From an uncultured Bacteroidales bacterium (lineage in GTDB: Bacteria > Bacteroidota > Bacteroidia > Bacteroidales > F082): a stretch of DNA of 44,070 nt. The DNA is taken from NCBI GenBank assembly GCA_946407975.1, contig CAMJQC010000020.1, positions 1 to 44,070 of the forward strand, written 5' to 3'. The position numbers and the translations under genes were made by a program. Shown here piece after piece: positions 34,089 to 41,045 of the stretch. Each line of letters opens with the position of its first letter. Within the stretch, counting starts at the first letter, position 1. Below the pieces are notes generated by a model. It was not told where the DNA came from and made no database searches. It saw only the letters and a program-made list of their open reading frames with translations.

Positions 34089-34532
34089 ATGTCAAACACA
34101 ACAAAAATGGATGCAGCTACACAAGCTCGCATCAAAGACATGGGTAAGCAGGTCATGCAAATTATGACATTGCAATGTCAAAGCCTTTACACCACAGGTA
34201 TGACAGAATCTGCCTTCATTGAAACCGTCTATGGTGACATAGCAGCGAGTAATCGTACTATTGAAGGTGTTAACTTTTTCAAGCAGGTTTATGCGCATCT
34301 TGCTGCAAATAGAACCTTTTCAGAGGTTGAAGAAATGGAAACGGGAGATGTAACCTTAGCTTTATATCAAGAGGCAATCAGTTTGTCTTCTACAAGAACT
34401 ACAACCAACAATTTAGATGTAATTGTTATCTCAGTAGACAACAATACAGTCGGTTGCATACCTTGGTGGGTCTGGGTTATATTGGCTTTGCTGGCTTTAA
34501 TAATGAAGAAGGATAGCCACCAGGAGGAATAA
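34089..34532 (+). CDS. Small tail-anchored protein of unknown function
   Basis: I do not recognise this 147-residue protein. It has a soluble, threonine-rich helical N-terminal part and one C-terminal membrane segment at 124-139 (IPWWVWVILALLALIM) followed by a short charged tail, so it is probably tail-anchored with the bulk in the cytoplasm. There is no signal peptide. An alternative start is the ATG at 34107. It has its own promoter and sits between the TPR regulator and the DUF3267 gene inside the AT-rich insert. Confidence 0.6.
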   Translation: MSNTTKMDAATQARIKDMGKQVMQIMTLQCQSLYTTGMTESAFIETVYGDIAASNRTIEGVNFFKQVYAHLAANRTFSEVEEMETGDVTLALYQEAISLSSTRTTTNNLDVIVISVDNNTVGCIPWWVWVILALLALIMKKDSHQEE

Positions 34533-34544
34533 TGACCTATTATC

Positions 34545-34621
34545 GTAGGTGTCAAAAGTAATATATTTAAACGGAATAACACTGCATAATTCTTTCAAAG
34601 TATATTGCTTTTGCCACCTAC
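34545..34621. repeat. 20-bp inverted repeat with 37-base spacer
   Basis: The left arm 34545-34564 begins GTAGGTGTCAAAAG and the right arm 34602-34621 ends CTTTTGCCACCTAC; 18 of 20 positions pair, and one of the two others is a T-G pair. It lies between two genes of the insert. It could be a large hairpin, a miniature mobile-element relic or an invertible segment; no clear promoter box is seen inside. Confidence 0.6.
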
Positions 34622-34652
34622 TCCCTTTAGATAATGAAAAACAACCAAAAAA

Positions 34653-35276
34653 ATGTTAAACAGCAATAATCAAATATTCAAAACCCTTCCGGAAGATTAT
34701 CATCTTCTCAAGACCATCAACCTTAAAGAAGACAAGCTAACCTTGATAGGAATTGCGGCAACTGCAATACTGATAGGTTGGGTAATGATTGAAATCATGG
34801 ATTCCTTTGTACCCCTCAAAACCTACTTTGAACCTTGTCAAAACACCACAGAGCATATTTTGGCTTATGTGTTTCTTTTAATGGGTGCGTTCATCTGCAT
34901 AGTTTTACATAAACTTACCAAGGGGCTTTCGATGAAAAGGTATGGTGCAAGTAAAGTCTTCTTCCATTTCAATGGCATCGGATGTCGTGAGTACATTGGC
35001 AAGAAGCCATACACATTCATTGCATTAGCCCCATTGGTCATTTGGGGTATCATATTCTTGTTACTGATTTTAATAATCAAGGGGCAATACTTTTGGCTGG
35101 TGTACTTCATTCAAGTCGTGAATGTGGCAGGTTCCATGGGCGACATTTATGCAGCTCTGGTTTTGAGGAAGTGTTCAGACGATACGCTTGTCGAAGACAA
35201 AGGAGCTATCATACATTTCTATTCCAAGACCGAGGATGTTCTTTTGGCCCAAGCCACAAAAGGAGGATTGGGGTAG
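34653..35276 (+). CDS. DUF3267-like membrane protein lacking HExxH
   Basis: The 207 residues hold four hydrophobic segments (about 31-50, 68-87, 118-141 and a weaker one near 146-165) in the layout of DUF3267, a family of putative membrane zinc proteases. NVAGSMGDIYAALVLRKCSDDTLVEDKG matches the conserved family end, given here as NVAGSMGD and VEDKG. The expected HExxH is reduced to IVLHKLTKG, so the glutamate and second histidine are gone and protease activity is unlikely. The last 11 codons (LLAQATKGGLG) read antisense through the right cysQ repeat, overlapping cysQ by 58 bases, so its native C-terminus was probably lost at the insertion junction. Confidence 0.65.
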   Translation: MLNSNNQIFKTLPEDYHLLKTINLKEDKLTLIGIAATAILIGWVMIEIMDSFVPLKTYFEPCQNTTEHILAYVFLLMGAFICIVLHKLTKGLSMKRYGASKVFFHFNGIGCREYIGKKPYTFIALAPLVIWGIIFLLLILIIKGQYFWLVYFIQVVNVAGSMGDIYAALVLRKCSDDTLVEDKGAIIHFYSKTEDVLLAQATKGGLG

Positions 35277-36043
35277 TCCGCTTTACTATATTCCAGCGGC
35301 TGTCCGTCGCTGATGCTAAGCACCTTGCCACCTGCGGCGCGGAGGATGGCATCGGCGGCAGCGGTGTCCCACTCCTTGGTCTTGCTGTAGCAGACGTAGA
35401 CATCGGCGCTACCTTCGGCCAGACGGGCGAACTTGAGGCTGCTGCCTTGGGTGTCGATGACAAGGTCGGGATGGGCGGGGCGCAACACCTTTTCAATATA
35501 TTCATCCACCTCTGTGCTGCGGTGCGAACGGCTGACCAGAACCGTGAATGGGCGTTCTGCTTGAGCAGGTTGAATCGCTTGTGCCGAATCAACCCTTTCC
35601 ATTAACGCTTTATCGGTAGGTGCTTCTCCTTTTCCATTCAAGAGACGGGTCATTTTGTATGCTTTGCCGTCTCGGTTATACCACAAGGTATCCGTTACCG
35701 GGGCATAGACGACGCCCATCACGGGCTTTTTGTCGTCGACGAGGGCGATGTTCACCGTAAACTCCCCGTTGCGTTTGACAAACTCTTTGGTGCCGTCGAG
35801 AGGGTCAACGAGCCAATAGCGTTGATACGAGGAACGGTCCTTTGGCAGATCTTCTTCGCTGACAAAAGGGAGACCTGTCATAAGCAGCCTTTCCTTGATG
35901 ATGTCGCTGGCCTGCAAGTCGGCCTGGGTGACGGGCGACGCATCGCTTTTGACATATACTTCAAACTGCGTGGAATAGACCTTTAGAATAGCTTTTCCAG
36001 CGGCTAAAGCGGCTTGAATGGATGGGATGAGAAATGGTTGCAT
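35219..36043 (-). CDS. cysQ: 3'(2'),5'-bisphosphate nucleotidase CysQ
   Basis: CysQ removes the phosphate from PAP, the by-product of sulfate activation, to give AMP. The 274 residues belong to the inositol-monophosphatase-like family, with metal motifs EED (FVSEEDLP), DPLDGTKEF and the C-terminal EWDTAAADAIL. The start ATG at 36043 is only five bases after the -7 box, suggesting a leaderless message. After the normal end PPFVAWAK the protein carries seven extra residues (RTSSVLE) that come from the insert side of the junction. A displaced copy of its natural 3' end lies 2.7 kb away. It overlaps the DUF3267 gene tail to tail. Confidence 0.94.
   Translation of the reverse strand: MQPFLIPSIQAALAAGKAILKVYSTQFEVYVKSDASPVTQADLQASDIIKERLLMTGLPFVSEEDLPKDRSSYQRYWLVDPLDGTKEFVKRNGEFTVNIALVDDKKPVMGVVYAPVTDTLWYNRDGKAYKMTRLLNGKGEAPTDKALMERVDSAQAIQPAQAERPFTVLVSRSHRSTEVDEYIEKVLRPAHPDLVIDTQGSSLKFARLAEGSADVYVCYSKTKEWDTAAADAILRAAGGKVLSISDGQPLEYSKADYPNPPFVAWAKRTSSVLE
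35243..35384. repeat. Direct repeat, right copy (within cysQ)
   Basis: Matches 32400-32541. This copy is part of the intact cysQ frame. Confidence 0.85.
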
Positions 36044-36047
36044 AGTG

Positions 36048-36055
36048 CAAAGGTA
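36048..36055 (-). promoter_or_regulatory. -7 promoter box of cysQ
   Basis: TACCTTTG on the minus strand is followed by CACT and then the ATG. With transcription starting about 4-7 bases after the box, the message would begin at or beside the start codon. Nothing else is evident in 36044-36264. Confidence 0.55.
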
Positions 36056-36264
36056 ATTATTTTTAGTCGTTTAGTCAGCGGCCGTTAATTATGTTTGTTT
36101 TATAATGAATGTTTGCCACTAAAAACTTTAAAGGGAACTAATCAAATAGTAGAATGAAAAGAGCGGATTCTTTGAACCAAAGGCAGATGAAGACTGAAAA
36201 GCATTTCTTGTAACTTTTTAACAAGTAAATCGTAGTATTGTCATTATTTCAAATAGCTTTTAAA

Positions 36265-37311
36265 ATGAAACACAAACTCCTCTTTCTTATCTGCCTGGCT
36301 GTCCTCCTGATTTTTTCCGGATGTGGACAAAAGTCAACTGAAACCACCAACCTCACGCCCGACGATAACACTTGCGTTATCAAAGGCAAGATAATCGGCC
36401 TTGACCTCAGCAACAAAGCCACAGTGGAACTGGAAGACCAATGGGACCATGCCAAAATACTGGCCACTGCCCCTGTTAAAGACGGAGAATTCGCCATGGC
36501 GGTACCGGTCAAGGAGATGAATCATGTCGTTTTGTATTGCGTTGATAACGATGACGCCTACCAAATGCGTGATTTCCTGCTGGAACCTGGTGAAATCGTG
36601 ATAGAAGGCAGTCCTGATGACTATGAAGATCTGATAGGATGCACTCCAATGAATGATCGCTTCAAGCGTTTTGTCGCTGAGGCAGAAACCGACGATACAC
36701 AGGAAGCAAGGCTTTTTGAAGCGTTCCTGAAAGAAAATCCCCAACCCGAACTGATCCTTCGCATCTTGCAATACGTTCAGCTCAATCCTGCCTATGAATT
36801 GGAAATATTTCAGTCGCTGCCCGAAAACCTGCAAAACAAAGAGTCGTATACCCGTCCCATCAAGGAAGACTTTTACAATAATGCAAAATACTTCGCCAAA
36901 GGGATGCCTTTTCACGACCTGGAGGGACAGACTCCGGACGGAAAGAGAGTGAAACTCGCCGACTATATGGGGAAAAAGCCCATCACCATCATCAATTACT
37001 GGGCGACCTGGTGTGGTTTCTGCATTGAGGAGATGCCCGAACTGGCACTTATTGCGGAGAAATACGGCGACAGCGTGAACATTGTCGGAGTTGACGTCAG
37101 GGAACCCATGAAAGCAGAAAAACTGCAGGCCTTTATAAACGAAAAAGGCATGACCTGGCCCATCATCACGGATGTCGATGAGATTTCAAATGCATACATT
37201 ACCAGTATTCCCGTCAACGCCATCTACGACAAAGACGGTTTGCTCATCGAGAAGGTACAAGGTTACAGAGAGAACAAGCTTACAAGACATCTTGAGAAGA
37301 TTTTGGAATAA
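36265..37311 (+). CDS. TlpA-like thioredoxin lipoprotein with DUF4369-like N-terminus, copy 3
   Basis: A 348-residue lipoprotein (lipobox FSGC, C18 from the ATG at 36265) with an N-terminal DUF4369-type domain (IKGKIIGLDLSNKATVELE) and a C-terminal thioredoxin fold with redox motif WCGFC in YWATWCGFCIEEMP and cis-proline region ITSIPVNAIYDKDG. It is a distant relative of the pair at 29294-31482 but not in their operon. The longer frame from 36238 overlaps a possible promoter (TAGTATTG, 36233-36240) and adds no signal features. Probably a periplasmic thiol-disulfide enzyme. Confidence 0.9.
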   Translation: MKHKLLFLICLAVLLIFSGCGQKSTETTNLTPDDNTCVIKGKIIGLDLSNKATVELEDQWDHAKILATAPVKDGEFAMAVPVKEMNHVVLYCVDNDDAYQMRDFLLEPGEIVIEGSPDDYEDLIGCTPMNDRFKRFVAEAETDDTQEARLFEAFLKENPQPELILRILQYVQLNPAYELEIFQSLPENLQNKESYTRPIKEDFYNNAKYFAKGMPFHDLEGQTPDGKRVKLADYMGKKPITIINYWATWCGFCIEEMPELALIAEKYGDSVNIVGVDVREPMKAEKLQAFINEKGMTWPIITDVDEISNAYITSIPVNAIYDKDGLLIEKVQGYRENKLTRHLEKILE

Positions 37312-37349
37312 AAATGCCAGAAGTCCGTATCACTTTTGAAATTTCATGC

Positions 37350-37357
37350 TATTTTTG
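37350..37357 (+). promoter_or_regulatory. -7 promoter box of the esterase gene
   Basis: TATTTTTG lies 21 bases before the ATG at 37379. Confidence 0.55.
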
Positions 37358-37378
37358 ACCCACTAAAACAAAACAACC

Positions 37379-38557
37379 ATGAAAAGACTCTATATCCTTT
37401 TTGTTTTCGTCCTCGCAGGTCTCACGCTGCAGGCTCAAGAAATGAAGACCCTCACCTGGGGTGGCGTGGAACGTCAGTATTACCAATATGTGCCCGCATC
37501 CTATACTGGCGAGACCTCGGTACCGCTCGTCCTTTGTCTGCATGGCTTGGGCGAAGGAGCAATGAATTTCTTCAACGTCACCAATTTTGCTTCCGTTGCA
37601 GAACAGAAGGGATGGATTCTGGTTTATCCTCAAGCACTCAACTTCACTATCAACATTCCTTTTGTCGGTTCGCAGGACCTGGGTCCCTGCTGGAACGTAG
37701 GCAGCACTGTCACCATCTCCATCAATATGGGAGGTTATCCCATCAGTTTTGACGTGTCCGTCAATCCCAACGTCGATGACTCAGGCTTTCTCAACGCCAC
37801 CCTCGATCAAGTGGAGAACGACTTCAATATCGATGCCGACAGCGTCTTCGTCATGGGCTTCTCATTGGGCGGACTGATGAGTCACCGTATGGCCATCGAA
37901 CATGGCGATCGCATCAACGCCATCGCTGCCATCAGCGGCGAGATTGGAAACGAATTGACAGGGCTGACCCCTACCGGTCATGTCAGCGTGTTGCAGGTGC
38001 ACGGCACCGACGACCAGATGATTTCTTATGAAGGCGCCAACATCTCTTATGGCGGTTACGGTCCTTTTTCCGTTGGCCTCGATGCCGAGGAAACCGTCAA
38101 CTGGTGGTCTGTCTTTAACAATTGTGACCTTGACCCGGTCATAGAGCTGTATCCCGATTCGCAAGACGACTACATGACTTTTGAAATGCACAGCCATCTC
38201 AACGGCGACAACGGTTCAAGAGTGGCGCTGCTGAAGGTGAACGGAGGTGAACACAACTATTATACGAGCGGCAGCTACGATATCGACTATACCGAAGAAA
38301 TCGTCAGGTTTTTCATTAACACCCTCGATGTCACGTCGACACCTGAATTGACGACGGAAACATTGAACGTCCATCCTAACCCGGCGAACAGTTTCATCAC
38401 TATCGACGGATCCGCTCCTGTCAGCATTATCGACCTCATGGGGAAGACCGTGCTGCAAAGTCAGGGCAAGAGCTGTATCGATGTCTCTTCCTTATCGGAA
38501 GGCGTGTATTTTGTGAAATCGGGAGATGCTTATAGCAAACTGATCATCAGTAGATAA
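37379..38557 (+). CDS. Secreted alpha/beta-hydrolase esterase with type IX sorting domain
   Basis: The 392 residues start with a Sec signal ending near LTLQAQ. The body is an LpqC/PHB-depolymerase-like esterase: VPLVLCLHGLGEGAMNF, the nucleophile motif GFSLGG (G-x-S-x-G), a lid-like region, and the acid and histidine in HGTDDQM and GGEHNYY. The last 75 residues (LNVHPNPANSFITI ... GVYFVKSGDAYSKLIISR) are a type A C-terminal domain recognised by the type IX secretion system, so the enzyme is exported and probably held on the cell surface. Likely substrates are feruloyl or acetyl esters of plant polysaccharide, but that is not shown by the sequence. Confidence 0.9.
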   Translation: MKRLYILFVFVLAGLTLQAQEMKTLTWGGVERQYYQYVPASYTGETSVPLVLCLHGLGEGAMNFFNVTNFASVAEQKGWILVYPQALNFTINIPFVGSQDLGPCWNVGSTVTISINMGGYPISFDVSVNPNVDDSGFLNATLDQVENDFNIDADSVFVMGFSLGGLMSHRMAIEHGDRINAIAAISGEIGNELTGLTPTGHVSVLQVHGTDDQMISYEGANISYGGYGPFSVGLDAEETVNWWSVFNNCDLDPVIELYPDSQDDYMTFEMHSHLNGDNGSRVALLKVNGGEHNYYTSGSYDIDYTEEIVRFFINTLDVTSTPELTTETLNVHPNPANSFITIDGSAPVSIIDLMGKTVLQSQGKSCIDVSSLSEGVYFVKSGDAYSKLIISR

Positions 38558-38583
38558 ACATTTTAAAGGCAGTTTATAAACAG

Positions 38584-38614
38584 AAAAAGTCGCCCAGATG
38601 GACGACTTTTTTCA
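38584..38614. terminator. Bidirectional terminator between the esterase and PspC genes
   Basis: AAAAGTCG (38585-38592) pairs with CGACTTTT (38603-38610), with CC/GG pairs further in, and A and T runs on either side. It serves both converging genes. Confidence 0.75.
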
Positions 38615-38636
38615 TTTATAAAAATGGAATTAACAC

Positions 38637-38912
38637 TTACACATTGGTCTGATTCGGATCTAGGGAGTCTTGGGGCTCCTGTGGCTCCTGAGGTTGCTGG
38701 GGCTGCTGATAAGTGTTCTGCGAGATTTGTCCTTGTTGTGGCATGATGATAGCGCAGATGATGTAAGCCAGCAGGCCAGCGCCGCCGCAAACGGCGAAAA
38801 GCACCCAAAGCAGTCTCACCAAGGTGGGGTCGATGTCAAAGTATTCGCCTAAACCTCCGCAAACGCCGCAGAGCTTTTTGTTCGAAAAGGAACGATACAG
38901 TTTCTTGTTCAT
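38637..38912 (-). CDS. PspC domain membrane protein
   Basis: The 91 residues contain a PspC domain ([18 protein letters not shown] and [17 protein letters not shown]) followed by one membrane segment (about 36-59) and a proline- and glutamine-rich tail of 30 residues ([13 protein letters not shown]). PspC proteins take part in envelope-stress responses in proteobacteria; in Bacteroidota such small stand-alone copies are frequent and of unknown role. It has a clear promoter and stands alone. Confidence 0.9.
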   Translation of the reverse strand: MNKKLYRSFSNKKLCGVCGGLGEYFDIDPTLVRLLWVLFAVCGGAGLLAYIICAIIMPQQGQISQNTYQQPQQPQEPQEPQDSLDPNQTNV

Positions 38913-38941
38913 CTTATGATAGTTTTTAAACGTTGATGACG

Positions 38942-38949
38942 CAAAGATA
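38942..38949 (-). promoter_or_regulatory. -7 promoter box of the PspC gene
   Basis: TATCTTTG on the minus strand, 29 bases before the ATG at 38912. Confidence 0.65.
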
Positions 38950-39070
38950 CATTCTTTTTTTACATACCGAAAGAGGGTTGCAAGGTTGTAAGCTGGCCAT
39001 TAGCCATTAACTAGCTTATCGCGGTCTGTCGGCCTATCATTAAGTTAGCGGTCAGCATGTTTTGTCTCCA

Positions 39071-39165
39071 TGAAATGCTCTGTATTCAACTCAGTTAATG
39101 TAAAGCATTTCACCGTAAGGTGATCTCTCGTATCTGCACGAATCAGGATATCCTTGTGATTCGTG
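39071..39165. other. Three tandem hairpins in an intergenic region
   Basis: TGAAATGCT (39071-39079) pairs with AGCATTTCA (39104-39112); TCACC-GTAA-GGTGA follows at 39110-39123; CACGAATCA (39137-39145) pairs with TGATTCGTG (39157-39165). The stems are perfect, and the first two share three bases so they cannot both form fully. There is no T-run, so none is a normal terminator. No gene is seen in 38950-39171. Confidence 0.45.
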
Positions 39166-39171
39166 TCGATC

Positions 39172-39864
39172 TCATTTCAAGAGCCCTTTGAAAGCCGTCC
39201 AGGGCGCTACCGTGGGCAGCGGAGCCACCACCTCGATGCGTTCGTTGGTGGTAGGATGCTCGAACGAGATCTTATACGCATGCAGGCTGATGGAAGCGTC
39301 GGGGTTGCTGCGGGGATACCCGTATTTCAAGTCACCGCGGATGGGACAGCCGATATGCGCCAGCTGACAGCGGATCTGATGATGCCGACCCGTGAACAGC
39401 TCCACCTCGAGCATGTAGTAGTTCTCGGATTTCCCAACGAGTTTATAACTCAGCCGCGCCAGCTTGGCATCCTTGGTGCCTTCCTTCACGACAAAGGACT
39501 TGTTTTGTTTCTCGTTCTTGACGAGGTAATCCTCCAAAACGTCGCTTTCTTTCGGCGGACAGTTTTTCACCAAGGCGAGATAGACCTTGTGAAAGTCACG
39601 GTCTTTCACCTTCACGGTCATGCGCGAGAGGGCCTTGCTGGTCTTGGCGAAGACGACGGCGCCGCTCACGGGACGGTCGATGCGGTGCACCAGACCTGCA
39701 TACACGTTGCCTGGCTTGTCGTATTTCACCTTGATGTATTCCTTGACATCGTCCAAGAGGCACACGTCGCCCGTCTTGTCGCCCTGCACGATCTCAGACG
39801 GCAGCTTGTTCACCACGATGAGGTGGTTGTCTTCGTAGAGGATACGGTCTGCTATTGTGTTCAT
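39172..39864 (-). CDS. RluD-family RNA pseudouridine synthase
   Basis: The 230 residues match the RluA/RluD family, which converts uridine to pseudouridine in rRNA or tRNA. The catalytic motif is HRIDRPVSG (aspartate in HRxDxxxSG), with FHKVYLALVKN, EVELFTGRHHQIRCQLAH and GDLKYG as further family motifs. There is no S4 domain at the N-terminus, so it is closer to the short RluA/RluC-like forms; which base it modifies cannot be told. The ATG at 39864, 17 bases after mnmA, is preferred to a TTG at 39873. It is transcribed with mnmA, so both serve RNA modification. Confidence 0.9.
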   Translation of the reverse strand: MNTIADRILYEDNHLIVVNKLPSEIVQGDKTGDVCLLDDVKEYIKVKYDKPGNVYAGLVHRIDRPVSGAVVFAKTSKALSRMTVKVKDRDFHKVYLALVKNCPPKESDVLEDYLVKNEKQNKSFVVKEGTKDAKLARLSYKLVGKSENYYMLEVELFTGRHHQIRCQLAHIGCPIRGDLKYGYPRSNPDASISLHAYKISFEHPTTNERIEVVAPLPTVAPWTAFKGLLK

Positions 39865-39881
39865 AACTGCCAACTCCTATA

Positions 39882-40949
39882 CTAACAACTCTCTACGATA
39901 ACCCCGCTCCCGATGACGTAAGGCTCCGTCTCGTGGTAGAGCACGCCGAACTGTCCGGGCGCAACGCCTGAGATGGCGACGTCGGAGAGGATGTCACAGC
40001 CTTTCTCGGTGAGATGGACGGTACCCATGGTGAACTCAGGCTGATGGCGGATCTTGTAACGCACACGCTGACCCTCGGTGAGGTGCAAGGTGGGGTTCAT
40101 CATCTGCAGGTCGGCCAAAGGCACATGCTGCGTGTATTGTGCGATGGGGTCGTAACCCTGCGAGACATAGACGATGTTGTTCGGGATGTCCTTCTTCACC
40201 ACAAACCAAGGTCCGCCACCCAAGCCAAGGCCTTTGCGCTGCCCTATGGTATGGAACCAGAATCCCTTGTGACGGCCTAACTTCTTGCCTGTCTCCAGCT
40301 CCACGATATCGCCGGGCATCTCACCGAGATACTCGCGGATGTAGTCGTTGTAGTTGATCTTGCCTAGGAAACAGATGCCTTGGCTGTCGTGACGCTCAGC
40401 GCTCGGCAGTTTGTACTGGGCCGCCAGACGGCGCACCTCCGACTTCACGATACCGCCTATGGGGAAGATGACTTTGCTCAGCTGAGCGTAGGTGATGCGA
40501 CCCAAAAAATAGGTCTGGTCCTTGAAGGTGTCGGCAGCGGTGCCGAGCCAGAAACCGTTCTCGTCCTCCCAGCTGCGGGCATAATGCCCCGTGGCGATCT
40601 TGTCGAAGTTGTGACCTTCCTTCTCTTCGAAGGCGCCTAATTTGATCCAGCGGTTGCACATCACATCGGGGTTGGGCGTCAGTCCCTTACGGACCATCTC
40701 CATGGTGTATTTTCCAACGGTTTCGAAATACTCGTGCTGCAGGTCCACGATGTCGAACTTGCAACCGTATTTCTTGGCGATGTAGGTGGTGATCTCTATA
40801 TCTTCCTCCGACGGACAACTCGACAGGTCTTCCTTGCCTTCCATCCCGATCTTGATATAAAAGATATGCGGGTCGTATCCCTGTTCTTTCAACAGAGGCA
40901 CCACCACGCTGCTATCTACGCCACCCGAAACCAATGCCGCTATGTTCAT
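39882..40949 (-). CDS. mnmA: tRNA-specific 2-thiouridylase MnmA
   Basis: MnmA adds sulfur at position 2 of the wobble uridine in Lys, Glu and Gln tRNAs. The 355 residues start with the ATP-pyrophosphatase loop SGGVDSSV (8-15). The two catalytic cysteines are in NPDVMCNRW and DSQGICFLG. The C-terminal part has HTIGQRKGLGLGGGPWFV, split here as HTIGQRKGLG and GGGPWFV, and the beta-barrel domain. The start follows a clear promoter. It leads a two-gene unit with the pseudouridine synthase. Confidence 0.95.
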   Translation of the reverse strand: MNIAALVSGGVDSSVVVPLLKEQGYDPHIFYIKIGMEGKEDLSSCPSEEDIEITTYIAKKYGCKFDIVDLQHEYFETVGKYTMEMVRKGLTPNPDVMCNRWIKLGAFEEKEGHNFDKIATGHYARSWEDENGFWLGTAADTFKDQTYFLGRITYAQLSKVIFPIGGIVKSEVRRLAAQYKLPSAERHDSQGICFLGKINYNDYIREYLGEMPGDIVELETGKKLGRHKGFWFHTIGQRKGLGLGGGPWFVVKKDIPNNIVYVSQGYDPIAQYTQHVPLADLQMMNPTLHLTEGQRVRYKIRHQPEFTMGTVHLTEKGCDILSDVAISGVAPGQFGVLYHETEPYVIGSGVIVESC

Positions 40950-40965
40950 TTTGAGGAATTTTCGG

Positions 40966-40973
40966 CAAAAATA
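40966..40973 (-). promoter_or_regulatory. -7 promoter box of mnmA
   Basis: TATTTTTG on the minus strand, 16 bases before the ATG at 40949. The following CCGAAAATTC stretch also follows the dnaG box. Confidence 0.6.
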
Positions 40974-41045
40974 ATGAAAAATGCGTTTCAGCCATTAACC
41001 ATTGACCTTTGTGCCAAAAGTCAGATAATAGCTAATGGCTAAAAG

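Noticed and set aside
36154-36213. 19-residue ORF (MKRADSLNQ...) before the third TlpA gene
   Set aside because: No promoter spacing, no homology and too short to separate from chance.
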